DNA of 64,000 nucleotides from assembly GCA_033239525.1 (NCBI GenBank), contig BSYO01000006.1:14027319-14091318 (forward strand), given 5' to 3'. The notes beneath the pieces were generated by a model, which was not told where the DNA came from, searched no databases, and saw only the letters and a list, made by a program, of their open reading frames with translations. Below are positions 32,045 through 43,169 of this stretch, one piece after another. The translations under genes and the position numbers were made by a program. This DNA comes from Nepenthes gracilis. Taxonomy: Eukaryota > Streptophyta > Magnoliopsida > Caryophyllales > Nepenthaceae. Position 1 is the first letter of the stretch, and every line of letters starts with the position of its first letter.

Positions 32045-32312
32045 AAGGGTAGCTTGCTTGGCTGTGTGTCTGTTGCTGGAGAGGAATTCTCTCTTTGTTT
32101 CCCTTCTCCACTCTTCTTGTTTCTCCCAGGCCCTTTCGTTGGCGCCTCATGGCGGCAAAAACCCTCGTCCCTAGCCCTTCCTTGCTCTCTTCCCTTGAGA
32201 TGGTCTCGCCTCGCCGTTCCTCATCTCCCTCTACTCCCTCTGTTGATGCTTCCAGCGCTCCCCCTTCTTGCTGCCCCCCTCCTCTTTCAATCTCTTCTGA
32301 GGGGATAGATTC
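32045..32312 (+). pseudogene. El leader and ORF1 start (El-11), cut by El-M5
   Basis: CT-rich leader (GAATTCTCTCTTTG, TTCTCCACTCTTCTTG) as in El-6 and El-7, then ATG at 32149: MAAKTLVPSPSLLSSLEMVS followed by a Ser/Pro-rich stretch. The frame is cut at about 32312 by the T-run of a minus-strand element. Compare El-6 ORF1 start at 14719. No DUF4283 is reached. Confidence 0.5.
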
Positions 32313-32767
32313 TTTCTTTTTGATAAGTAAGTAAATTTTATAAATGAAAAGAAAATATACAAAAGTAATATTCTATCCCCAAGTGTATTTCCAACTTGGG
32401 TTTAGAATACAGACGCCAGGGCATACCCTGAGCAACGCGAACCAAGTCACAATACCGTAATATAAAAAAATATAGAAACGGAATAATCAAAATTACATCC
32501 AATAGCGGCCGTCAACCAAGTCAAAAGGAGGACCTGCCAAAAGCTATGTTACGAAAAAAGATTTTTAGGAAGGAATAAGGACAACCAGCCCTTAAAATCT
32601 TATATTACCGCCATCGCATACTTTAATCAAGAAACGCAGCCAGGTGAAGCCCGCATCATAGAAACCTGACCACGAACAATTTATCAAAACAAGGAAGTTG
32701 CCAAAGGCGGTTGATCCCGTTGCAAATCTCAGCAAATACGTGTCCACAGGGCTGAACACGGTAAATT

Positions 32768-32984
32768 TTTTTTTTTTTTAGTAAATAAGTATTTTGGATT
32801 ATAGGGAGAAAAATATTACAGAATCTATGTTTTTACTCCAAGTATTTTGACTTGGAGTAAAGACATAAACCGCTAGGGCATACCCCGAGCATCTAATACA
32901 TCAGGAAAAACATAAAAAAAGTACTACAGAAAAGTCCTCTAGGAGGACATACGATCAACATAATCAACAAGATATGGGTCCTAT
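32768..32984 (-). mobile_element. M6: 217-bp tail-length El copy nested in El-M5
   Basis: Bounded by perfect 16-nt repeats CTGAACACGGTAAATT (32752-32767 and 32985-33000). Contains the T-run with AGTAAATAAG, a perfect 12-bp hairpin TTTACTCCAAGT..ACTTGGAGTAAA, GGGCATACCCCGAGC and the CCTCTAGGAGG block. Defines a clean type B tail unit. Confidence 0.95.
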
Positions 32985-34219
32985 CTGAACACGGTAAATT
33001 GTACAGCACCTCCCGGCCAGCTGGGATGGCATGGCATCACAACCAGATGCTGCAATGCGAAAGCAGAGTCACGCCATAGATGGCAGCTCACTACTTCAAC
33101 TACAGACCAGTGCAGCAAGAACAATCCTCAACTTGAAAACTAGCCCAGCCCAGCATTAAAATACAGCCATACAGTGGGCAATCGGGGCAAAAACTCTTGC
33201 TCAGCACCAGCAGTGAAGCTTAACACCACATAAAATAGATGAAGAATCACAGCAACAAGATTACACACGCACCATGATACATCTCCAGCAAGTTTGATTA
33301 AAAATAGATCCGAGTCAACTGAAGATACACCGATCCAGTACAGATCAAAAAAAATGTAGCTCATGGCTTCCACATCAGTCGGCCCAGTATCTGCACCTGC
33401 TTCCAGCTCAGTGAGCCACATCAGCCAAGCCTGGGAACCATATTCTAAAGCAAGCACCAGGACTCCTCAAAAAGGAGCCAACAACCTTTCCAGCAACTGA
33501 TCCCTTTTGACCAACCAGCACTCATCAGCCATAGCCAAGAAAGCATAGGACTTGCAGCAGCAATGACAGCTATGCAGAATCGACTCAAGCAGGGGGCCTG
33601 CATCCTCCCAGCTATGCTTTGGGTACCAACCAGATCACCACCCAGCTTCCCATCAGGATCAGCTGCAGACCAACACCATCTAGCTTCTAAGAGCCCGTAG
33701 CATCAGACCCCCAGCTGAAACATCAATGAGCTACATCGTGCTCCAGATCGGTGAATCAGATATGCACTCAATTTCCCTACTTCAACAACATCAGAGTTCA
33801 CCCACACAAGCCACATACGGGCAAACCAACAGCAGCAACTACGGATCTCCATGGCAAACCCCCATAGGGACCTAGCATCTCAAGACACATGTAGCTGAGG
33901 TAAGGTGCAGTTGCGGTAGGGCCCATTCACACACAGAACCCCATTACCATAACTTTTTGCACTGCAGCAGCTAAGGGTAGCAGCAACACCACAGTTACCT
34001 ACATAATTCTCCAACCATGAACTCAAATAGCTACTCAGCAGCAAGGGACACCCACTAGAAAATCGCTATAACGTAGCACCATCCAACAGAAGATCCATCA
34101 ACAACAATCTCAATCACCAAACACCCTTAATACAGGAAACCCAGCCTCAAAAAGACACTGGAACCAGGCACTACAAAATGAAACACGAACTTGAGCAGCT
34201 TGAAAACCAAGAGATTTCG

Positions 34220-34320
34220 ATTCCTTCTGTTTTTTTTTTTGTAGGAAGGGGAATGAATTTTTTTTTTTTTGGAGGAAACGGAATGATTTTTTTTTTTTTT
34301 TTGGTGAGGGAATGAAAAGA
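34220..34320. repeat. Three poly(T) runs separated by GGAATGA repeats
   Basis: GGAATGA occurs three times (about 34248, 34279, 34308), separated by T12-GGAGG and T15-GGTGAG. The pattern resembles successive tail-only insertions (T-run plus GGTRAG) at one target, but could be simple slippage. Confidence 0.55.
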
Positions 34321-34801
34321 TCAATGAGGGGCAGCAGAAAACCAGCAGCACCAACATTACAAGCCATCCAACTAACTCACCAATTTTTTTTTTTTGGTAA
34401 GTAAGTAATGAAAAAAAATAGAAAATTACAAACCTATATTCTATTCCAAGTGTTTTGCCAACTTGGAGAAAGAACATAGAAGTAAGAGCATCCCAAGAAC
34501 ACCCTGACAGGAAACAAGAAAAGAAAAGGAAAAAAATTCCAATCACCACCTCGGGTTCACAATGGATGAAAGCTGCATGCAACCAGTCATCAAGCCTAAC
34601 TAAAATAAGGTTTCGTAACATCACCAACACACATCAGCCATTCCATATTCAAACGAAAGCAAAGAGACCTGGCAGCAAAACTACCAGCTCCTACTCAACG
34701 CCATACAGCAGCTTCAGCAAAGATCATATAGCGATTTTAGACAAAATCTGCAGCAGCAAAGCATCAGTTTCTCGAACATCCATCTTCAGGAGGGGTAACT
34801 C

Positions 34802-36918
34802 TTTTTTTTTTTGGTAAGTAAGTTAAATGAATTAAATGAAATGAAAATTATAAAACGATGTTCTAACTCCAAGTGTTTTGCTATCTTAGAATTAGAACAA
34901 CGAGCTAGGGCATACCCCGAGCATCACCATGAACAAAATCATGAACCGATTAAAAGAAAATTGAAAAAAATATTACCTAGGTGTATTTCACCTAAATCAG
35001 CCATATGCATCCCGTCCCCACATAGCAGTGGGACAACAAGTATCCAAATGTTACAGCACTAAAGCAGCGAAACACATTTCAATAGAAGAGTAGGGTCATC
35101 CGAGCAGCTGATCCAAGACCAACGCCACCATTCAACATCTGTAATGATACACCAAACTAGCCGGCCCCGAGCACCACCAAGAACAAAATCTTGAACCAAG
35201 CAAGGGAAAGCAGAAAAAATATCTCATCCCGGCCCCAAATCTGGACCGGCTGATCACCAGCAACATCCGGCACATCACCTAACAACAGTCTACTTTAGAT
35301 CCACCCTCAATGAAGAGCAAGTTGGATGGGGCAAAAAGCCGCCACAGCAACCTGCTTCATAAGCAACGTCACCAGCATGCTATTGCACCAAATTCAATCC
35401 CCAACAGCATTAATGACATTAGTCCAATTTAAAAACAAATTTCAGCCAAAAACAGATGCAACCGGGCATAGTGTTTTTGCTCAGAAAGCAGCCAATCTCA
35501 GCAACCCATAATACCATTGAAAGATCACAGCACCCAATATACATTACAATCTGCATCAGCTCCCAGCCCACCATCTGGGAGCTATGTCGTTTACACAGCA
35601 ACAAATTCCACCACAGCACTAGTCATAAGGAAGAAAATAGACCCAAATAGGGATCCATTTCATTACAGCAGGCAAATTCATCTAGTGCCTGGAAAACCAG
35701 GAGATGTTTTAGGGGCTTTATTCCTTTTCCTCTTTGATTTTGCTTTACTCCATTCAACATTTTGCACAGCACATGCATTGTTTTGGTGCACCTCCATCTT
35801 CCGCCGCCTTTCCATATTTTGTGAACGTAAGTCATGGAGGCCAGCCACTAAATCATCTAAATTACAAAAATGATCGAATGAAGAGTCTGAAAGTAAGTTC
35901 ATTAAAGATCTAGGAAAATCAAAAACTATCTCGCTTCTCATCCATAATAGAGATCCAATGTGTGGATGTGCAAGCTTGATCCCGAGTGCTTCAAGAGGTG
36001 CATCCACGAGGGCTAAGGAGGACACCCCATCACATGAAAAGGATTTGATGAAGTCTTCCTTCATCCGATCTGATACGTTACACCAGCAATTGTCTAAAAA
36101 GAGCAACACCACAAATCTGTGATCCGGAGTGAGGGCATCTAAAGAGGGCCGAAGAACTTCAACCTTAGTCAACAACTAGATGGCACGGGACAACGGGTTA
36201 GACCCATCCACTGTTACATCCGATTTCACATGGGGTTGGGTGGAATCAATTTTAGGATAGTAATCAAAGGAACCATTAACATTAGGCACAGAATTGCCCA
36301 CGATCTCACTAGCTGACTGGACAAGGTTATACTTGCAAGTAAGCCGAGCAATTGATTCTGGAGTTGATTCAAGATCCTCAATCAAAGAATTCAGGTTCGA
36401 GGATTTACTAAAGAGGTTGGGCAATGTGGAAGGGGAGTAGACAATCCTCGGCATTCAGGTCACAGCCACCATATCCATCATGGCCAGTGGGGGAACCGGA
36501 AGAATGACCTTGGACAAGGGGCCATATTCATCCCAACACGAGGATGAGACAATTCCAACAACACATCCCCTCAAGCCATGGGAGATGTCTACCTCAAGAC
36601 ATGGACTGATATATGTTGATCAAACAAGGTAGCGAGGGGCCCAGGAGGAGTGTCGGCATCATGAACGCCTATTGTGAGCTTGATCGCATCCAAGCCAACA
36701 TTGCATGCCTCAATAGAAAAACCCACCTCACTACTACCGGTTGGATCACCATCAACAGGCAGCGTCTCGGGAAACTGCATTATGGAATCTGATATAATTT
36801 TTTCCTCATCATGCTCCTTGGGCACAGGACCTCATAACCTTCCCCATCAAGGTCAGCAGTCAGCAACACACCAGCCTCAAAAAGAGTCCCATCAGCACAA
36901 ATTTTGCGTCCAGAAACA
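34802..36918 (-). mobile_element. El-M8: ORF1-bearing El copy nested in El-M7
   Basis: Flanked by TTCAGGAGGGGTAACTC (34785-34801) and TTCAGGAGGGTAACTC (36919-36934), a 16-17 nt duplication with one indel. 2.1 kb: 5'-truncated ORF1, about 770 bp of 3' region, and the tail with T10-GGTAAGTAAG. The pre-hairpin phrase CCCCGAGCACCACCA occurs a second time at 35166, 250 bp inside, indicating an internal duplication of the end. Confidence 0.88.
35678..36918 (-). pseudogene. El-M8 ORF1, linker and basic C-terminus
   Basis: Three frame segments on the minus strand: 36825-36589 (MPKEHDEEKIISDSIMQFPE, then GVHDADTPPGPLATLFDQHI, matching El-6 VPKEMDEVK and VDVHDAGSLPGPPASSF), 36454-36176, and 36175-35678 ending in EWSKAKSKRKRNKAPKTSPG. 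Same linker and basic tail order as El-6 ORF1. No DUF4283 because of 5' truncation. Not translatable as one frame. Confidence 0.75.
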
Positions 36919-37084
36919 TTCAGGAGGGTAACTCGGCAGCAAACTGAAGCAAACCAGCACTTTTCAACATCAGCATCCAACTTCGGTCCAATGGAAACCA
37001 ACAAGCGATCAGTTCAGGACAGATACAGGACTCCAGCCGGGCCACACCTGAAAAGAAGGCAAAATCACCCGCTCCAACACTCAC

Positions 37085-37235
37085 CCTCTTTTTTTATAAA
37101 TTTTTTAATTTTATTATTATAATTTTTTTTTATTTTAATTTTTTTTTTGTATACAAAATAAATAAAAACAATTTTTTTTTGGTATACAATATAAATAAAA
37201 AATATTTTTTTTTTGTATATAATATAAATGTATAA
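37085..37235. repeat. AT-rich tandem repeat
   Basis: Three to four copies of a T8-12 run followed by GTATACAATATAAATAAAAA or variants. Low complexity. Possibly replicated A-tails. Confidence 0.8.
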
Positions 37236-37399
37236 CTAGTGAGGTATGAGCAGGGGAAAGAAAAAGAAATAGAAAAAAGCAGTCTCCCAGAGAAGAGGAG
37301 ACAAAGGGAAGCTACGGCGAGGAAACACTAATAACAACAACAAGGTAAAAGCCACCATCCAAGATGGTACAAACCCCATTAGGGGGAAGCATCGAGTGC

Positions 37400-39339
37400 C
37401 AAAAGATTTTTTTTTTATCCACTCCGGCCTTTTAGTGTACAAAATGCACTTCGGATTCCTCTTACTCAAGGCCACTCCGGTCTTTTAATGAAACAGGCAC
37501 TCCGGATGCAAAGACACTTCGGCCTCATCTCACGCATGGCCACTCCGCCAAAGAGAGGACAAAAGGCACTCCGGAAACATCACTCAAGGCTACTCCGGCC
37601 GTTTAGCCAATAACAAATTCATAGAATGGAAATCAACGAAGGAAAACAAAGTTCCTTCGGGAAACTATGATCTAAACTATTCTCTATTTTTTTTTTATCC
37701 ACTCTGGCCTTTTAGTGTACCAAATGCACTCCGGATTCCTCTTACACAAGGCCACTCCGGCCTTTTAACGAAACAGGCACTCCTGATGCAAAGCCACTTC
37801 GGTCTCATCTCACGCATGGCCACGCCGCCAATGAGAGTGCAAAAAGCACTCCGGAAACATCACTCAAGGCCACTCCGGCCGTTTAGCCAATAACAAATTC
37901 ACAAAATTTTTTTTTATTTTTTTTGGTAAGTAAGTATTTTGGATTAATGGGAGAAAAAATTATAAATTCTATGTTTTAACTCCAAGTATTTTGACTTGGG
38001 AGTAAAACATAACCCGCTGGGGCATACCCCGACCAACAAGTACATCCGGAAGTACATAACAGACCTCTAGGAGGCCAACGTTCTACAGCACCTATAGAAA
38101 ATGAAAAATATTACATCACAAAACAGCAGGTCCAACCCGCAGCATCCCAAGACATCCGGCGCTACAATGAACCAGCAGCAGCAAAGAGAATCACCAATCC
38201 ATGTTCAAGAATCCACACGGCTATGGAAGCTACAACAACTTTGCCATATCCGCCTGCCTTTGTACATCCAAGTCACCAACAGGAACCCGGATTGCTAGAA
38301 TCCACATCAGGTCATCCAAATCAGCGACTGATAACATCAGCCAAGAGTATCTTCATCAAGCTTTGTACTGCACCAGCAGCAAAAAAAGCAGCCTCCAGCT
38401 TATCAAAACCATGCAAACTGCACAGGAGGTGAGTATGAAGTAGCAAGGAAATCGACAACATCAGCTCCCTTCCAAAGACAAAGACCCAGATCTTGCACCA
38501 TTCAAGAAGGCATCAAGAAATCAAGACTCCACGACTCTGACATTTTGCCAATGGGATCAAAGTGCCGTCCGTGGGCCTTTTCGCAAAGACACCACTGCGG
38601 CCGTCTTCAATAAGTGATGAGAAAAATACCATCGAACCTCCTCAAGAAAGGCAAAGCGGCGTTGGTATCATGGCGGCATCCTTGACACCGGCAAGTAAAA
38701 GAAACCCACAAGCATTCATCAACCGATAGTAGCTCCCATCACGCATTTTAGCTCGAAAACAAGCAGTGACTGCATCGGAGAGGTAGAAACAATGAGCTGA
38801 TTTAGTCTTTGGGACATCGATTTAGTCTCGGAAGACAATCAGCCATCCCCGAGATACCATGAGGCATCAAGACACGGGGCCTTCAGGACAGCACCCGGAA
38901 GAGCAACTTCTTATCAATCGGCCAAGGATCCTCAAAGCCTGAGACCACTGCAAACAGCATTCCATAACTCCACCACAGCTCATAGTAAGAGCAAAGTGAG
39001 TTAGACAACGCCAAAGTAGTGGGCACATTGAAATCCATCCACAATCATCGACTACGGAGTAGGACAGCATCAAAGGAAGGCTTAGGCGCCATCTACTTGA
39101 GATCTTTGTTCTTCAACAAATAAACGAGAATCAGTTTGCATTCGACAAAACATTCCACCCTCAACAAGAACAGATCCCATTTCCATCAAGAGATCCATTC
39201 TCTTTCATCAGCTGCTATCATCCAACTACTGCAAAAGTTGGAACCCATCCCAGCATAAACTAACAAATTCACAAAATGGAAATCAACGAAAGAAAACAAA
39301 GTTCCTTCGGGAAAACTATGGTCTAAACTATCCTCTGTA
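37400..39339 (-). repeat. Tandem 285-bp minisatellite units with CACTCCGG core, split by M10
   Basis: Unit 1 (about 37408-37686) and unit 2 (about 37690-37907 continued at 39278-39339) align along their length: T-run, ATCCACTCCGGCC, TTTTAGTGTAC, CTCACGCATGGCCAC, CTCCGGCCGTTTAGCC, GTTCCTTCGGGAAA. Each unit contains 6-8 CACTCCGG cores (CCGGAGTG in element sense). Unit 2 runs directly into the T-run and stop codon of LINE-D. Confidence 0.88.
37908..39260 (-). mobile_element. M10: El 3' region copy inserted in the minisatellite
   Basis: Perfect 17-nt repeats TAACAAATTCACAAAAT (37891-37907 and 39261-39277) bound 1353 bp of El 3' region with its tail (T9-A-T8-GGTAAGTAAG, reverse hairpin, GGGCATACCCCG, CCTCTAGGAGG) on the left. 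No ORF. The 5' truncation falls within the 3' region. Confidence 0.92.
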
Positions 39340-39344
39340 TTTTT

Positions 39345-42300
39345 TTATAAGCTCCACCGAACCATAAGCGAAACGGCAGGACGTCCGTCGGCTGACAAGG
39401 ATGCCTTCAGCTTGTCCCGAACGACATTTGTTATTTGAGTGCAAATCTGTGGTATAAGCTGAGGGGAGGATTTTTGGAAGATCCGATGATTTCTTTCTCT
39501 CCAAATAAAATAAACAGTGGCCGCCAGAGAAAGATGCTTGGATAGAGCACTAAGATTCTTTCCTTTCCATTGATGAGCAGCCGAAATGATGTTATGGTCC
39601 ATATGGATCTGGAGAAGGGACAGGAGAAGAAAAGGTGTTTATGGTTTTCATCATCCGATCCGCACAGAATGCAAGTATTGGATAGGTTTGGAACACCATG
39701 TATGCGGTCAGAGGTATTAAGCCTACCTTTGATAGCCAGCCAAAGAGTAAAGGCATGGCCAGGAATATGGGAGGGGCCCCAGACTAATTTGGTCCAATTC
39801 AGTTTCGGCTTGGGTGGGTGGATCAAAAGGTAGGTAGATCGAGCCGAGAAAATACCATTCAGGCTCCCGTCCCATATAAGGGAGTCCTGATGGTTGCTAT
39901 TAGGGAGATAATTGGGCATGTTTTCAGCAAGACTAGACACTTCCTGATCGTAAGGATTAGGCCAGGCCCAATGGTTGTCTCTGATTAAATGGAAGACTTT
40001 GGCATCCCAAGGCAGCCCCGTGACCAGACGAATACGATCAGTACTGACACTGCTCAGTGGGACCAAAGGATGCCAGTTATCGTGCCAGAGAAATGTATCA
40101 GAGCCGTCACCGATGTTCCTAATAGAATGAGAGCGCATGAAGGAACGATGCTTCATAATCTTTCTCCATCCCCAGGGGGCTGAGCCAGGGACTTTGAGGG
40201 TCCAGATACATCGTTCCTTGATTCTATTTTTGTGGACCCATGATGACCAAGCCGACTCAGAATCCTTTGTCAGGAGACGCCATAAGAGTTTACATATGAG
40301 GGCTTTGTTCTGAGCCTGCAAATTCTTGAGGCTCAGCCCACCTTCACTCTTCGGGTAGCAAATATCAGCCCATGCAACTTTTACATTTGCCTTCCCATCA
40401 GTAGATCCATTCCAAAGGAAACGTCTTATCATGTAGTCGATCTTATTAAGAATAGATTTGGGCAAAATGAAGATTGAGGCCCAATAGAGGTGGACAGATG
40501 AGAGGATAGAGGCAACGAGTTGCAAACGCACCCCGAAAGAGAGGCACCTATTCTTCCAGGACTTGATCCGGTGAGTAATTTTCTCAGTGAGAGCATTACA
40601 ATCCCGAATCGAAAGCCTGGTGGTTATCAGAGGTACACCCAGGTACTTTATTGGCAGCTTGCCTAGTCTAAAACCCAAAATATCAGCAATGTTCTGATGA
40701 AGGGAAGAGTCTTTAGAGCATATGAAGACCTCACTCTTATTCACGTTAGCCGAGAGGCTAGAGAGCCAATGGAATTTCTCGAGGCAATCCTTAAGAATCT
40801 GAGTCGAGCTGACATCAGCATGAGAGAAGAGGAGAAGATCGTCAGCAAATGCAAGCATGACCGTTTGAGTCACTTCACAATTCCAGTGAAATTTAAAATT
40901 TTCGTTCCTACGGGCCTTTATCTCAACAATACCATTCAACACCTCCATAACCAGAACAAACAGGTATGGCGAAATGGGATCGCCTTGACGGAGACCCTTC
41001 CCTCCTTGGAAGAAACCAACTGCTTCCCCATTAATGTTTACAGAGTACGAGGGAGTGGTTATACATTGTCTGATCCATTCGACCATTTTAGGAGGGAATT
41101 TCATTAGGGTCAAGATTGAGATAATGAAATCCCAATGGACGGAGTCGAAAGCTTTCATTATGTCAATCTTCATCGTGCATCTTGGCGGATCATGACCCAA
41201 ATGATACTTATGGAGGAGCTCTTGGGCCAGGAGAATGTTGTCACTAATATGACGCCCAGCAACAAAAGCCGTTTGGCATTTGTCGATAAGATAGGGTAAT
41301 GTCATCTTTAAACGGTTCGCAATAATCTTCGAGATCACTTTGTAGATGACATTACAGCATGATATGGGACGGTAGTCAGAGACCAAGCGAGGAGATTGAA
41401 TCTTTGGAATCAGGCTAATGATTGTAGTGTTCATTTGTTTTAGAAGCTTTCCATGATTGAAAAAGTCACGAATAGCTTCACAGACAGATGAACCCACAAT
41501 GTCCCAAGATTCCTTAAAAAATTTGGAACAAAAACCATTAGGGCCAGGAGCACGGTAATCTCCAATAGAAAAGATTACCTTACGAATCTCATCATCGCTA
41601 ACCGGACCAATAAGAGGGCCCATTAGCGAGTCAGGCACAGTGTGATGGATGAAAGGGCGGAGACGAGCAATGTCAACTGAACCATGCGAGCGGCCTAAAC
41701 CTAGAGCCTTACGAAAGTGCGTCACGTTTTTTTTTTGGTAAGTAAGTATTTTGGATTAAAGGGAGAAAAAAATTAAAAAAACTATGTTTTATCTCCAAGT
41801 ATTTTGACTTGGATTTAAAACATAAATCGTTAGGGCATACCCCGAGCGAACAGTACATCAGATAATACATAAAACCTCAAAGAGGACAACGTTCAACAGA
41901 ATCAACAAACTACAAAAGTGAGTCACAATCAAATTTTGGACATTCTCCACTCCAAGGATTGGATTCCCAGAATCATCGAGGAGGGAGATAATCCTATTTT
42001 TATTGTTGTTTCCATTAACTATCTTGAAGAAGAATTTATTGCATTGGTCTCCCTCTTTAAGCCATATTATCTTAGTTTTTTGCTTGATACGATTAGCTTC
42101 CTTAGCCATAGCAAGTGTGGTAACCTTCCTCTAGAAACGCTCCTCGTGGCAACACCTAGAGCTAGAAGGAGACAGTCCTTGGATATCCTCAAGATTTTTT
42201 CTCAAACAAATAACATCCTCATGGACATTGCCTTCGTGCACATTAAGCTTTTTAAACACCAGTTTCACCTTCTTCAGTCGGGACACCAGTCAGAACATTG

Positions 42301-43140
42301 GAGTGCCAGTGGTTTCTTCCTTCCAAGCATCTTGCACTACGAGGTGAAATTTTGGGGAACTGGTGAGGAAGTTATTGAACCGGAACATCCCATGTTTTCT
42401 AGATGAATCACCAGAAGGGAGAAGAATACATAGGAAGTGGTCAGATAGTCTGGCAGGGGGAAATAGGGCTTTGGACGGACGGAACTGATCAAGCCATTGC
42501 CCATTGGCAACAACTCTATCAAGCTTTCTATAAATGCAAAGAGATGATTCCCGGCCGTCATTCCAGGTATAGTGTATACCTTCACGGCAAACATGCTCAA
42601 GATCGCAGGCTATGAGACAATTGTCAAGGTCAATCGAGCTTTTGTAGTGCCAGCTACCTCCAAGGGCCTCGGACGAGGATCTTACTGCGTTGAAATCTCC
42701 AAGAGTGGCCCAAGGGAGATCGCCCAGGTGATTGGACATCTTACGAAGGCTCTCCCACAGAAGTTTTCAGAGGCTATCTGAATTAGCACCGTATATAAAG
42801 GATAAAAGGCAACGGAAATTCTCCTCAAGAAAAAGGACCTCCGTATGAATGACCTAATCTTCCAAGGAGAGGATACTGACCGAAGCCTTTTGGGGGTCCC
42901 AACCTACCCAAATCCGACCAATCGAAGAAGTAGAGTAATTCATTACCCAAGACCAGTTAGGTCTACTCCTAGAGGAGATAAGATGAGAGTTCCACTCCGC
43001 GACCTTAGTTTCAACTAGACCAGCAATACAGCAACTGTGGGAGCTAATGAGGTTGCGGACTTCATGGGCTTTAACAAGCCCATTTAGTCCCCTCATGTTC
43101 TAACAGGCAATGCTAATCACGGTTGCTACTAAGACAGATC
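39345..43140 (-). pseudogene. LINE-D ORF2 (endonuclease-reverse transcriptase)
   Basis: Endonuclease part (43140-42290): SIAC then a stop where Trp is expected, NMRGLNGLVKAHEVRN, LVETKVAEW, RIWVGWDP, a stop after SLED, LGDFNAVRSS and LSDHFLCILL. Frame lost near 42300 and regained at MAKEANRIKQKTK (42109). After M9 a 764-codon open frame (41725-39431) holds [54 protein letters not shown] (40838-40849) and KLPIKYLGVPL. A frameshift near 39600 moves the C-terminal FIWRERN to RWSL into 39602-39345. This is the best-preserved RT in the window. Confidence 0.93.
41726..41911 (-). mobile_element. M9: 186-bp tail-length El copy in LINE-D ORF2
   Basis: ACGAAAGTGCGTCAC (41711-41725) and ACAAAAGTGAGTCAC (41912-41926) form a 15-nt duplication with two mismatches. 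Contains T10-GGTAAGTAAG, the hairpin CTCCAAGT..ACTTGGAT, GGGCATACCCCGAGC. It splits the frame at the VTHF codons. Confidence 0.92.
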
Positions 43141-43169
43141 TGCCGAATCAGGTGGAGGCCCATAAACAT

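Larger units (their letters stand above)
32313..34384 (-). mobile_element. El-M5: minus-strand El copy
   Basis: Plus-strand TCTTTTTGATAAGTAAG, reverse hairpin (CCCCAAGTGTATTTCCAACTTGGG) and GGGCATACCCTGAGC at 32313-32440, followed by A/C-rich non-coding sequence (reversed 3' region) to about 34384, interrupted by M6. The 5' boundary is uncertain. Confidence 0.6.
34385..37399 (-). mobile_element. El-M7: minus-strand El copy hosting El-M8
   Basis: T11-GGTAAGTAAG at 34387, reverse hairpin CCAAGTGTTTTGCCAACTTGG and GAGCATCCCAAGAAC to about 34500. Continues as non-coding sequence on both sides of El-M8. The right boundary is arbitrary: AT-rich repeats (37085-37235) and then the minisatellite follow in the same orientation and may be part of it. 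Confidence 0.5.

Noticed and set aside
32020..32060. TATATAAGGG as a promoter for the El leader at 32045
   Set aside because: Plausible by position, but a single AT-rich match next to AT-rich host DNA; other El leaders here (11960, 16530) have no such box, so I do not annotate it.
32768..32984. Tail-length copies as tRNA- or 5S-derived SINEs
   Set aside because: I see no A/B box or other pol III promoter; the sequence is just the 3' end of longer El copies, so 5' truncation explains it better.
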